DNA from: Rhizobium sp. CSW-27
GTDB lineage: Bacteria > Pseudomonadota > Alphaproteobacteria > Rhizobiales > Rhizobiaceae
Assembly: GCF_018760785.1 (NCBI RefSeq)
Contig: NZ_JAHHZO010000005.1
Coordinates: forward strand, 287,136 to 351,135
DNA: 64,000 nucleotides
Direction: 5' to 3'
Below, one piece after another: positions 56,161-63,963 of the stretch. A program made the translations under genes and the position numbers. How positions within the stretch are numbered: position 1 is the stretch's first letter; the number at the start of each line of letters is the position of its first letter. A model generated the notes under the pieces. The model was not told the DNA's origin. It searched no databases and saw only the letters and a list, made by a program, of their open reading frames with translations.

Positions 56161-56994
56161 TCAGTCCAGCCTACGCAGCAGCCGGTAAAACAGATCGGCC
56201 GGCAGCAGCCGTTTCAGCAGAACACCCTGTTTGGCAGGCTTGGTGACGAGATAATGTGGGCGGGGGCGCGGCGCGGTCAAGGCGTGCTTGAGCACCGTAT
56301 AGACCGCCTCCGGCCCGAGCTTGTGCCTGTTCACCGGCCCCGTGCCCTCCAGCCGCGCCAGCTGGCGGCGATATTCCGCCGCATGCGCCGAGCCTTCCAG
56401 ATCGATATTGCCGCGGATTGCGGCGAGCGCATTGGCGGTGAAGCGCGAGGCGATCGGCCCCGGTTCGATCAGGCTGACGAAGATGCCGGAACCGTCGAGT
56501 TCCATGCGCAGCGTGACGCTCAATCCCTCGATCGCGTACTTGGAGGCATTGTAGGCGCCCCGGTAGCGATAGGGCACGATGCCGAGAATGGAGGAGCACT
56601 GCACGATGCGGCCCGTGCCTCTTGCCCGCATCAGCGGGATGACCTGGCGGGTCAGTTCGTGCCAGCCGAACACGTTGGTCTCGAATTGCTGGCGCAGCAC
56701 CTCGGTCGACAGGTCTTCCACGGCGCCCGGCTGGCCATAGGCGCCATTGTTGAACAGGGCGTCGATGCGGCCGCCGGTGCGAATGGCGACCTCTTTCACC
56801 AGGGCATCGATGGTGTCCCTTCGGGTATAGTCCATCAGCAGGGCCTCGATGCCGTCGGTCTCGAGACTTGCAAGATCCTCCGGCTTGCGCACGGTGGCGA
56901 AGACGCGCCAGCCATCCCGGGCGAGAGCGCGGGCGCAGTGGGCGCCGATGCCGGACGAGCAGCCGGTGATGATGATCGTGGGCCGATCCGTCAT
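56161..56994 (-). CDS. Short-chain dehydrogenase/reductase
   Basis: A 277-residue SDR: cofactor loop TGCSSGIGAHCARAL, NNGAYGQPGAVEDLS (an NNxAYG variant of NNAG), catalytic serine in CSSILG and Y-x-x-x-K in YNASKYAIEG. The C-terminal part (LVTKPAKQGVLLKRLLPADLFYRLLRRL) may associate with membrane. Substrate unknown. Start is the ATG before TDRPTIIITG. Confidence 0.92.
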   Translation of the reverse strand: MTDRPTIIITGCSSGIGAHCARALARDGWRVFATVRKPEDLASLETDGIEALLMDYTRRDTIDALVKEVAIRTGGRIDALFNNGAYGQPGAVEDLSTEVLRQQFETNVFGWHELTRQVIPLMRARGTGRIVQCSSILGIVPYRYRGAYNASKYAIEGLSVTLRMELDGSGIFVSLIEPGPIASRFTANALAAIRGNIDLEGSAHAAEYRRQLARLEGTGPVNRHKLGPEAVYTVLKHALTAPRPRPHYLVTKPAKQGVLLKRLLPADLFYRLLRRLD

Positions 56995-57040
56995 GTCCCC
57001 TCCTGTACAATGCCTCTGCCTTTCCCATATTTGGGGCCGA

Positions 57041-58057
57041 GTGACAACGGAGTTCCCATTGGCCGAGACATCCCCGCCGCTGCGCCCGTATCGCCTGGCC
57101 TTCAAGGTGTTCTATGACGCCTATTGTCATTTCAACGATGACGATGGCTGGGCGCTGGCAAGCCATGTGGCGCTGTCCGGCCTGCTGGCGATGTTTCCCT
57201 TCCTGATCTTCGGCACGGCGCTGGCAAGCTTTCTGGGTGCCAACAGCTTCTCCGATACCGCCGTGCACCTGCTCTTCGACACCTGGCCCTCCGACATTGC
57301 CGAGCCGCTGGCCAACGAGGTGCGGCGGGTGCTGGAAATTCCGCGCGGCGGGCTTCTGACGATCTCGGTGCTGGCGGCGGCCTATTTCGCCTCGAACGGG
57401 GTGGAGGCGCTGCGCATCTCGCTGAACCGGGCCTATCGCGTGGTCGAAAGCCGTCCCTGGTATGTGACCCGCCTGGCCAGCCTTGGCTATGTGATCGCCG
57501 CCGTTGCGATCTTCGCGGCCATCAGCATCGTGCTGGTGGCGGTGCCGATCGCCATCCGCTTTGCCGGATCGCATCTGCCCTGGCTCAGCGACCACTTGCA
57601 CAACATTGCCAATTTCGGCGTTCTCGGCACGGTGATCGTGCTGTTTCTCGGCCTTGTGGTCTGCCACAAATGGTTGCCGGCCGGCAGCCGGCGCGTGGTG
57701 GAGGTTCTGCCGGGCATCGTCCTCACTCTGTTGTGCTGGGGCGGTTTTGCCTTCGCTTTTGCCTCCTACCTCGCGACCTTTGCCAATTACGCCGCCACCT
57801 ATGCCGGTCTCGCCTCGGTGATGATCGTGCTGGTCTTTCTCTACATGGTCGGCGTGATCTTCATTCTCGGCGCCGAGGTCAATGCGGCGCTGATGAAGTA
57901 TCGTGTGCTCTCCGCCGTCTCGCATGCGGTGCGCCGGCGCGGCGACGGGCAGCAGGTCGCGGCGGAGAGTTCACCGTCCACCCCGCCGTCCCCCCCGCCG
58001 TCAATGCCGCCGGACAGCCGGTCAGAAGCCGAGCATCTCGCGGATCTCGGCCGGTGA
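57041..58057 (+). CDS. YihY/BrkB-family inner membrane protein
   Basis: A 338-residue protein with about six helices: DDGWALASHVALSGLLAMFPFLIFGTALASFLG is the family hallmark, followed by FASNGVEALRISLNRAYRV and GTVIVLFLGLVVCHKWLPAG. The end is a proline/serine-rich tail. Start is uncertain: GTG used here, while a TTG six codons later has the better ribosome site (GGAG). Its last 36 bases overlap the 3' end of convergent gluQRS. Confidence 0.88.
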   Translation: MTTEFPLAETSPPLRPYRLAFKVFYDAYCHFNDDDGWALASHVALSGLLAMFPFLIFGTALASFLGANSFSDTAVHLLFDTWPSDIAEPLANEVRRVLEIPRGGLLTISVLAAAYFASNGVEALRISLNRAYRVVESRPWYVTRLASLGYVIAAVAIFAAISIVLVAVPIAIRFAGSHLPWLSDHLHNIANFGVLGTVIVLFLGLVVCHKWLPAGSRRVVEVLPGIVLTLLCWGGFAFAFASYLATFANYAATYAGLASVMIVLVFLYMVGVIFILGAEVNAALMKYRVLSAVSHAVRRRGDGQQVAAESSPSTPPSPPPSMPPDSRSEAEHLADLGR

Positions 58058-58903
58058 AACGCCTGCGGCGCGCAGCGCGGCCAGCCCGGTCGAGCCTTCG
58101 CTCTTGGAAAGCTTGCGCCCGTCGGGACCGGGCACCAGCCTGTGGTGATGGTAGTCCGGTTCCGGCAGGCCGAGCAGCACCTGCAGCAGCCGGTGCACGG
58201 CGGTGGCATGAAAAAGATCCAGTCCGCGCACCACATGCGTCACGCCCTGGGCCGCGTCGTCCACCACCACCGACAGGTGATAGCTGGAGGGGGCATCCGA
58301 ACGGGAGAGGATCACGTCGCCCCAGGCGCCCGGGTCGGCTGTGATGATGCCGGCTGCGCCGTCGCCCGTTTCCCGCCAGGTCAGAGGTTCGCCGATCAGT
58401 GCCAGTGCTTTGCGCATGTCGAGGCGGATGGCGTGTCGCAGGCCGCCGGCCAGCAACTGCGCGCGCTCGGCCGGGCTGCGGTTTCGGTCGTCCGGCGGGT
58501 AAATCGGCGCGCCGTCCGGATCGCGCGGCCATGGCCTGCCGGCAGCTTCGGAGGCCGCCACGCGCGCCTTCACCTCGCCGCGCGTCAGAAAGGCCGGGTA
58601 GAGCAGGCTCAGTGCCTCCAGCTTTGCCAGTGCCGCCTGATACTCGCCGATATGGTTCGACTGGTGGCGCACCGGCTCCTCCCATTCGAGGCCAAGCCAG
58701 GCGAGATCGCGAAAAATCTCGTGCACGAATTCCGGCCGGCAGCGGGTCTGGTCGATATCCTCGATGCGCAGCAGCAGGCGCCCTTCGAAGCGCCCGGCCA
58801 TCTCCTGATTGATCAGGGCGGAAAGGGCGTGGCCCAGATGCAGGAATCCGTTCGGGCTCGGGGCGAAACGGAAGACGGGCTTTTGACGGTCGGCGGCGTG
58901 CAT
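58022..58903 (-). CDS. gluQRS: Glutamyl-Q tRNA(Asp) synthetase
   Basis: Attaches glutamate to queuosine at position 34 of tRNA-Asp. The 293-residue protein resembles a GluRS catalytic domain without anticodon-binding domain: FRFAPSPNGFLHLGHALSAL, RIEDIDQTR, and the KMSKS-like RKLSKSEGS. The region where E. coli YadB has zinc-binding Cys (YPCxC) here reads YPAFLTRGE, so that metal site seems lost. Divergent from the alkA-like gene. Confidence 0.93.
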   Translation of the reverse strand: MHAADRQKPVFRFAPSPNGFLHLGHALSALINQEMAGRFEGRLLLRIEDIDQTRCRPEFVHEIFRDLAWLGLEWEEPVRHQSNHIGEYQAALAKLEALSLLYPAFLTRGEVKARVAASEAAGRPWPRDPDGAPIYPPDDRNRSPAERAQLLAGGLRHAIRLDMRKALALIGEPLTWRETGDGAAGIITADPGAWGDVILSRSDAPSSYHLSVVVDDAAQGVTHVVRGLDLFHATAVHRLLQVLLGLPEPDYHHHRLVPGPDGRKLSKSEGSTGLAALRAAGVSPAEIREMLGF

Positions 58904-58936
58904 GGTTTCTTGTGCCACGAATCGGAAAGATTGGCG

Positions 58937-59578
58937 ATGGTGCAGATACGCGAGATGGCGGATATCGAGGAAGGGCTTGCGGCGCTGGTGGCGCTCGACC
59001 GGGCGCTGGCACCGGTCGTGGCGGCCGCCGGACCGGTGCCGCTGCGCCTTTCGCCGCCCGGTTTCGCCGGGCTTGCCGAAATCATCGTGTCGCAGATGGT
59101 GTCGAAGGCGGCTGCTTCGGCGATCTGGGGTCGGATGCGATCGGCAGGCGAAATGACACCGGCGGCCTATCTTGCCCATTCGCCGGAGGTGGTGGCCGGC
59201 TTCGGACTGTCTCGGGCCAAGGCTTGCGCGATCGAGGGGCTGGCGCGGGCGCTGGCGGAGGGCCGGCTCGATCTCGAAGCGCTGGCCTTCGTTGCGCCGG
59301 AGGAGGCGCGGGCAAGACTGCTTGCGCTGCCGGGCATCGGTCCTTGGACGGCGGAGGTCTATCTGATGTTCTGCCTCGGCGCCCCGGATGTGTTTCCGGC
59401 GGGCGATGTGGCGCTGCGGGCGGCGGTCGGCCATGCGCTCGGACTTGAAACACGGCCGTCGGTTGCCGAGGTCGCGGCCCTTGCTTCGGGCTGGAAGCCG
59501 TGGCGTTCCGTCGCGGCGCGCCTGTTCTGGGCCTATTATGCCGGCATGACCCGGCGGGATGCGATCCCGATGACGTGA
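58937..59578 (+). CDS. DNA-3-methyladenine glycosylase II (AlkA-like), short form
   Basis: A 213-residue HhH-GPD glycosylase that removes alkylated bases. It has the helix-hairpin-helix LLALPGIGPWTAEVYLMFCLG and the catalytic aspartate in VFPAGDVALRAAV. The N-terminal AlkA domain is missing, as in many bacterial short forms. The start has GGAAAG eight bases upstream; a TTG two codons before is possible. Confidence 0.92.
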   Translation: MVQIREMADIEEGLAALVALDRALAPVVAAAGPVPLRLSPPGFAGLAEIIVSQMVSKAAASAIWGRMRSAGEMTPAAYLAHSPEVVAGFGLSRAKACAIEGLARALAEGRLDLEALAFVAPEEARARLLALPGIGPWTAEVYLMFCLGAPDVFPAGDVALRAAVGHALGLETRPSVAEVAALASGWKPWRSVAARLFWAYYAGMTRRDAIPMT

Positions 59579-59677
59579 TCGTCTGCGTCAGGCACTGCGT
59601 CATCAGGGGGGCTTCACATTCCTGTAACAACGGTCCTAATATAGAAAGACAGAAGCCGAATCGGTGAGGAGCGTCCG

Positions 59678-60235
59678 TTGACGATTGCAGTCTCCCCGCA
59701 GGCCCTGCCGGCGCTCGTGTTGAACGCTGACTACCGGCCGCTGAGTTATTACCCCTTGTCGCTCTGGTCCTGGCAGGACGCGATCAAGGCAGTCTTCCTC
59801 GACCGTGTTAATATCATTGCTGAGTATGACCAGTCGGTCTCGTCTCCCACCTTCTCGATGCGATTACCGAGTGTCGTCAGTTTAAAGACCTACGTCCAGC
59901 CCACCCGAAACCCCGCCTTCACCCGCTTCAACGTCTTTCTCCGCGACAAGTTCGAGTGCCAGTACTGCGGTTCGCACGACGATCTGACCTTCGACCACGT
60001 CATTCCCCGCGCCCATGGCGGCCAGACGACCTGGGAAAACGTGGTGGCCGCCTGCTCCCCCTGCAATCTGAAGAAAGGCAGCAAGCTGCCGAAACAGGCC
60101 GGCATGCATCCGGCCCAGACCCCCTATCAGCCCACGGTGCAGGATCTGCACAACAACGGGCGCCTCTTCCCCCCGAACTATCTGCACGAAAGCTGGATGG
60201 ACTATCTCTACTGGGATACCGAGCTGCAGCCCTGA
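59678..60235 (+). CDS. HNH endonuclease family protein
   Basis: A 185-residue protein conserved as a chromosomal single gene in alphaproteobacteria. The HNH zinc fold shows CQYCGSHDDLTFDHVIPRAHGG, then NVVAACSPCNLKKGSK. The N-terminal part (ALVLNADYRPLSYYPLSLWSWQDAIKAVFLDRVNII) is well conserved in the family. TTG start with GAGGAG upstream. Target unknown; not part of a mobile element here. Confidence 0.93.
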   Translation: MTIAVSPQALPALVLNADYRPLSYYPLSLWSWQDAIKAVFLDRVNIIAEYDQSVSSPTFSMRLPSVVSLKTYVQPTRNPAFTRFNVFLRDKFECQYCGSHDDLTFDHVIPRAHGGQTTWENVVAACSPCNLKKGSKLPKQAGMHPAQTPYQPTVQDLHNNGRLFPPNYLHESWMDYLYWDTELQP

Positions 60236-60363
60236 TCGGTTTGGCGACGAGACATATCGCTCTCACGCGCCCGCGCGGCCGATAATGAAAGGCCATGGCT
60301 CATCCTTGGCCGTCGGCGCCATTCCTGCGTGCGGCTAGGCCCCGCCGGTCTGCCCCGACGTTC

Positions 60364-60879
60364 TCAGGCGCGCCTTGTGAATACGCCGCGAAAGGCGATT
60401 GCAGCGAGAATGAGGGCTGCGACGACATTCCAGCCGGCAAGCGACAGGCCGAAGATGCGCAGGGCCGCCACGGTGCAGGAGGGGCCGTGAACGGTGTTCA
60501 GGTCGTCCAGCAGGCTCTGCGCGCTGGTGGTGGCCGTGGCGGCGGAGGTGGAGCAGGTGCTTGGGCCGGGCCAGAAGCCCCACTCGACGCCGGAATGATA
60601 GATGCCCATGCCGGCGGCAATCAGCATCATCAGGCCGACGACGCCGATCAGCAGCCGCGTCAGCGCCGGCGGCAGGCGAAAGGCGGCGGTGGCGAGCGCG
60701 CCGAGCGCAATCGGCACGCCCCAGTAATAGGGCTCGCGCTGCAGCAGGCAGAGCGCGCAGGGAATGTAGCCACCGATATGCTGGAAGCCCAGCGCCGAGC
60801 CGACCACCGCCACCATGCCGAAGGCCAGCGTGCCCGAATAGAGCATCAGGGTGGAGCGGGGATCGTGTGCGGTGGCCAT
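60364..60879 (-). CDS. Disulfide bond formation protein B (DsbB-like)
   Basis: Re-oxidises DsbA in the periplasm and passes electrons to quinone. The 171-residue protein has four helices and four cysteines in the expected pattern: IPCALCLLQREPYYWG (CxxC) and a periplasmic pair in PSTCST and GPSCTV. The start has GGAG upstream; longer frames would read through the tRNA gene. Confidence 0.91.
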   Translation of the reverse strand: MATAHDPRSTLMLYSGTLAFGMVAVVGSALGFQHIGGYIPCALCLLQREPYYWGVPIALGALATAAFRLPPALTRLLIGVVGLMMLIAAGMGIYHSGVEWGFWPGPSTCSTSAATATTSAQSLLDDLNTVHGPSCTVAALRIFGLSLAGWNVVAALILAAIAFRGVFTRRA

Positions 60880-61020
60880 CAATGCATCTCCTGCGGTGTC
60901 TGTCGCGCCCTCTGCTCTAGTGAACGGGAGGAGGGCTGTAAATGCGCGGCGCAGGACCGGCAACACTATGTCGCGCCACATTTTCGTGAGAAACAACAAG
61001 GCCCGTAGCCCAGCCGGCGC

Positions 61021-61049
61021 TTGCGCGCCCGCTTTTTCCTGTGCTAGAC
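61021..61049 (+). promoter_or_regulatory. Promoter of tRNA-Leu
   Basis: TTGCGC and CTAGAC are 17 bases apart, with the -10 ending 20 bases before the tRNA 5' end. CTAGAC is a frequent -10 form in rhizobial tRNA promoters. Confidence 0.65.
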
Positions 61050-61069
61050 CCCCTCCCACCACTTTCGAT

Positions 61070-61154
61070 GCCCCGTTGGCGGAATTGGTAGACGCGCCTG
61101 ACTCAAAATCAGGTTCCGAAAGGAGTGCTGGTTCGATTCCGGCACGGGGCACCA
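61070..61154 (+). tRNA. tRNA-Leu (anticodon CAA)
   Basis: An 85-base class II tRNA with encoded CCA: acceptor GCCCCGT pairing ACGGGGC, anticodon loop CTCAAAA (CAA, reads TTG) on stem CCTGA/TCAGG, a short variable arm TTCCGAAAGGAG, and T-arm GGTTCGATTCC. The integrase gene stops two bases past the CCA, so the 3' half is the likely attachment site of the island. Confidence 0.97.
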
Positions 61155-61156
61155 CT

Positions 61157-62263
61157 TTACGAATTCGACTTTGTTTTCGTTGTGGAATTTTCGTTTTTTC
61201 CCGCACTAGAATTTAGGTGCGGGGAAAGTTCGATCTCGATCTGTTCTGCAACCAACTTTGAAGCGCGAATTCCAAGCCTCTTTCGGTCTGCCTTTTTCGT
61301 GTAGACTTCGGCCTGTCGAGACGTCGCCCATCCGTACTGCGCCATCAATTCGTGAGACGAAGCGCCAGCGTTTGCAGCCAGCGTGGCGGACAATTTCCGC
61401 AGTCCATGCGCGCTCTTGCTGACGCCCGCAGCGGTGCAGTGCTTCCGAAACCAGTTTCCAAAAGACTCGACTGTGAAGGGCCGGCCGTTCTCTCCGACGA
61501 CAAAGGCAAGATCGCCTGTTTTCGTTTCCTCGATCACCTTCATGAGGCGCTCGGGAAATTCCACAGTGATGTCGGCCCCGGTTTTGCGGGTGCGCATAGA
61601 GAACACATTTCCCGTCATATGCTGACGGCCAGCACGAACAATGTCTGAGCGCCGCAGGCCTGAGCAAAGCAGCAACTCCATCGCCAGGCGCTGCGCTGTG
61701 CCGATTTGCCACGTCCTGCAGAAGAGATGCACATCTTCGGACGTCCACGGTTCGAAGCCGTCCGTTTTGTAGGCGAGCCGTTCCACGCCGTGCGTTGGAT
61801 CAAATTCTGCGAGATCAGATTTGATGGCCCACTCGAACACGCCGCGCAAAGCCTTCAGAAGGGCATTAGCTTGGCCCGGAGTGGACGAGCGGGCTTCAAG
61901 TGCAGCCTCGACGTCCTTCTTTGAAATGTCGGCATAGAACGCGTCGCCTGCGTTCTTCAGCATCTGCAAAAACAGATTGCCACGTGCTCGTCGCGTCGAG
62001 ACGGACAACTCGGCCCATTTGCGGCTTTCCATGTACTGGCCAATGAGCCACTTCAAAGTTCTGGTGTCGCCTCTCTGTCTCGTGCGAGCCGGCTTTTCAG
62101 CGGCTATGGCATCTCGATATGCTGCCTTGAATTCCTCGGAACCTGGCGCGCCACGGAGCCTGGTGCGTGGACCCTTGCCGACTCGATAATAGAACACCAC
62201 CGTTCCGTGGCGGTTTCTTTCCTTGATCACATTGAGCGGCAGCTTGCGTGGCATGGTTTCCAT
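61157..62263 (-). CDS. Phage-type tyrosine integrase
   Basis: A 368-residue site-specific recombinase. The core-binding part (LIGQYMESRKWAELSVSTRRARGN) is followed by a catalytic domain with Arg204 (CSGLRRSDIV), Lys227, His286-x-x-Arg289 (AHGLRK), Trp312 and Tyr321 (EVYTKK). It points at the tRNA-Leu 3' end, the typical placing of a tRNA-targeting integrase. Start is the ATG whose first base is shared with the stop of the upstream small gene (TGATG). Confidence 0.94.
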   Translation of the reverse strand: METMPRKLPLNVIKERNRHGTVVFYYRVGKGPRTRLRGAPGSEEFKAAYRDAIAAEKPARTRQRGDTRTLKWLIGQYMESRKWAELSVSTRRARGNLFLQMLKNAGDAFYADISKKDVEAALEARSSTPGQANALLKALRGVFEWAIKSDLAEFDPTHGVERLAYKTDGFEPWTSEDVHLFCRTWQIGTAQRLAMELLLCSGLRRSDIVRAGRQHMTGNVFSMRTRKTGADITVEFPERLMKVIEETKTGDLAFVVGENGRPFTVESFGNWFRKHCTAAGVSKSAHGLRKLSATLAANAGASSHELMAQYGWATSRQAEVYTKKADRKRLGIRASKLVAEQIEIELSPHLNSSAGKNENSTTKTKSNS

Positions 62264-62439
62264 CAAAGTCGTACTCCGCCTCGCGGAGCAAGTTGATTTT
62301 GCGACGTCGTAGCAGATGCTGCTGGTGCCACTCGGATTGTGCGGCCGGCTTCTGTCACCTCTACCGTGACATTCTGTTCTGTGGCGATGGCGGCCATTCG
62401 TTTCAGGTCCGCGCTTTTTATCCAGGCGACTGCTGTCAT
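62263..62439 (-). CDS. 58-residue protein in excisionase position
   Basis: A small protein starting MTAVAWIKSADLKRMAAIA and continuing with NVTVEVTEAGRTIRVAP, then a Ser/Thr/Gln tail. Its stop overlaps the integrase start by one base (TGATG), so translation is coupled. No classical excisionase HTH is evident, but gene size, order and coupling fit a recombination directionality or integrase-cofactor gene. I recall similar short proteins before integrases in rhizobial prophages; function unproven. AAGAGA precedes the ATG. Confidence 0.75.
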   Translation of the reverse strand: MTAVAWIKSADLKRMAAIATEQNVTVEVTEAGRTIRVAPAASATTSQNQLAPRGGVRL

Positions 62440-62538
62440 GTGGTGGTATCTCTTCGATCGGGATGCGGGACATCGCGAGCTGTGTACCGGTCACGTGCTG
62501 CCTCGATCGACGGCACACCAATTCACATTTCGAGGACG

Positions 62539-62591
62539 AATATCGCGATAATCGCGAGTTCAGTCAATATAAATTTGCGCTAATCGCAAAT
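62539..62591 (-). promoter_or_regulatory. Integrase-operon promoter with two repressor operators (O4, O5)
   Basis: On the minus strand TTGACT (62562-62567) and GATATT (62539-62544) are 17 bases apart. O4, TATCGCG-ATAAT-CGCGAGT at 62541-62559, fills the spacer and -10; O5, ATTTGCG-CTAAT-CGCAAAT at 62573-62591, a perfect palindrome, lies just upstream of the -35. Both match the three operators at the repressor/cro region, so repression of integrase by the CI-like protein is likely. Confidence 0.75.
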
Positions 62592-62724
62592 TCCGATGAA
62601 GAAGTGGAGCGTAAAGCTCGCGATCTGTGGCTTGCTTAGGCGTCCACAAACTGAAGATGTGAGGTGTTTGTTGTCGCGCTCGGATGTGCTCGATCTGGTT
62701 TGCGCGCGCTCCCGAAGCGGTTTG

Positions 62725-63414
62725 CTAGATCCGCTTTCCCGAAGTCGTCACGTCCTCGATGGGCGTGTGTGGGTTTCGCCGAGCAAATTTTTGAGCGGCA
62801 TAACGCGTCTTGATGTCGGTCACGATGGCGAAATGGCGCACCGGGACGTCCCTCATCATTGGCGCGTTGACGCTTTCCAGATGAAACAATCCTGGCGCAG
62901 ATCCTGGCGACGGAAACTTCACAAGAACCCGCCCGTCTTGCAAAAAGCAGACACACATGTGGCCCATATGATTTTCAGACGGCTCTTCCTTGTCTTCGTA
63001 GAAGATCAGATAGCCATGGTTTGCAATGCCGTACATCGAATTTCCCCGGACCTCTAACGCTTCCGTTGTGTCCTTCGCATCGCGTGGAGCTTCAACTTCT
63101 CCGAAGTTCCCATCGCCTGAAGAATAGAGCACAGAGCCATCCGGGCCTGCGCCCGCCAAGCCCCTTATTGGTACGAAGCGGGTGGCGCTTGGGTCGCCTC
63201 CTGGGGGCTCCTTACCAAAAAATCGTGCCATTGCACTTAGTTCATGAGCCTTGATTGCTCGGACTTCTTTTTCGTGGCCGCTGCTGTTTAGCATCCGAGT
63301 GACAGCATCCGGCTTGACGTTCAAAAACGCCGCAAGCCTCGATTTAGAGCCGTGGCCCATCGAGTCGAGATTTCTTTTCATCCAGTTGCGGATTTCGTGC
63401 TGCGGATCGCTCAT
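62725..63414 (-). CDS. S24-family (CI/LexA-like) lysogeny repressor
   Basis: A 229-residue repressor. The N-terminal helix-turn-helix (SKSRLAAFLNVKPDAVTRML) is followed by a peptidase domain with cleavage region GLAGAGPDG (Ala-Gly at residues 87-90), nucleophile Ser126 (RGNSMYGI) and Lys166 (VLVKFPSP). RecA-stimulated self-cleavage would induce the element. The start before SDPQHE is used; it lies next to three operators shared with the divergent Cro-like gene. Confidence 0.93.
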   Translation of the reverse strand: MSDPQHEIRNWMKRNLDSMGHGSKSRLAAFLNVKPDAVTRMLNSSGHEKEVRAIKAHELSAMARFFGKEPPGGDPSATRFVPIRGLAGAGPDGSVLYSSGDGNFGEVEAPRDAKDTTEALEVRGNSMYGIANHGYLIFYEDKEEPSENHMGHMCVCFLQDGRVLVKFPSPGSAPGLFHLESVNAPMMRDVPVRHFAIVTDIKTRYAAQKFARRNPHTPIEDVTTSGKRI

Positions 63415-63422
63415 GGCGACAT

Positions 63423-63498
63423 ATTCGCGAAAAGCGCAAATATTCATATCGCGTAATTCGCAAAAATGGCTTGACCAAATATCGCGATAATCGCAAAT
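63423..63498. promoter_or_regulatory. Three operators between repressor and Cro-like gene (O1-O3)
   Basis: O1 ATTCGCG-AAAAG-CGCAAAT (63423-63441), O2 TATCGCG-TAATT-CGCAAAA (63447-63465) and O3 TATCGCG-ATAAT-CGCAAAT (63480-63498) share the pattern TTYGCG-N5-CGCRAA. O3 follows TTGACC (63471-63476), a good -35 for the Cro-like gene, so repressor binding would block it. Centres are 24 and 33 bases apart. The layout is like lambda OR. Confidence 0.8.
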
Positions 63499-63506
63499 GT
63501 CGGGTT

Positions 63507-63749
63507 ATGAGCGCGAAGCACCTGGATCCGGCAAAATCTATTATCGCCAAAATCGGCATCGAGAAAGTGTCTGCTGTCACCGGGAAACACATCTCGCGTG
63601 TCTATCGGTGGATGTATCCCAAAGACAGGGGAGGCACCGGCGGGATGATCCCTCAGCGCGAGGCTTCGGTTCTCCTGGCCTACGCTCGCGAACGGAATAT
63701 CGATCTCATCCCAGCAGAGTTCTTTGTTCTGCCGGAGCCCCCCGAATGA
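63507..63749 (+). CDS. Cro-like DNA-binding protein
   Basis: An 80-residue protein: AKSIIAKIGIEKVSAVTGKHISRVYRWMYPKDRGGTGGMIPQREASVLLAYARE (in parts) is the helix-turn-helix plan of phage Cro/YdaS-like regulators common in rhizobial prophages. It diverges from the repressor and begins nine bases after O3. Probably the first gene of the rightward early operon. Confidence 0.85.
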   Translation: MSAKHLDPAKSIIAKIGIEKVSAVTGKHISRVYRWMYPKDRGGTGGMIPQREASVLLAYARERNIDLIPAEFFVLPEPPE

Positions 63750-63880
63750 CCGCTCCCCCATCCTCTCCTTCGCGCGGCCACACCTCCCGGCCTGCTGCGA
63801 CCCGCGCCGGTGCGATTGACCTGGTCTTTCCCGGCGCGGGTATCTTTCATTTTCCATGCGGGCCTCCATTGGGGTCGTAG
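63746..63880 (+). CDS. Possible small phage protein overlapping the Cro-like gene
   Basis: A 44-residue frame whose ATG overlaps the Cro-like stop (ATGA). Composition is proline/serine/glycine-rich (PPSSPSRGH, DLVFPGAGIFHFPCG). The coupling suggests it could be translated, but its 3' part runs over one of the TTCCC-type repeats and no family is recognised, so it may be a chance frame. Confidence 0.3.
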   Translation: MTAPPSSPSRGHTSRPAATRAGAIDLVFPGAGIFHFPCGPPLGS

Positions 63881-63950
63881 CCGCTTCAATCTCACAATTT
63901 TCGTCACTTCCCACCACGGGAAAAGCGCTGGGTCATTCCCGGCGCGGGAA
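63828..63950. repeat. Repeated TTCCC-N5-GGGAA palindromes in the early region
   Basis: TTCCC-ACCAC-GGGAA (63908-63922) and TTCCC-GGCGC-GGGAA (63936-63950) are perfect-arm palindromes 28 bases apart; a third copy, TTCCC-GGCGC-GGGTA (63828-63842), has one imperfect arm. They lie just before the next start codon and differ from the CI/Cro operators, so a second regulator is likely. Confidence 0.6.
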
Positions 63951-63963
63951 AGGTTTTGTCTCA

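Noticed and set aside
60851..61216. Open frame through tRNA-Leu containing AELVDAPDSKSGS
   Set aside because: This peptide is the well-known spurious translation of tRNA-Leu genes, not a protein.
62596..63057. 153-residue plus-strand frame starting right after operator O5
   Set aside because: Start position is attractive, but two thirds is antisense to the S24 repressor and composition is Arg/Ser/His-rich without a domain; kept only as a remote possibility.
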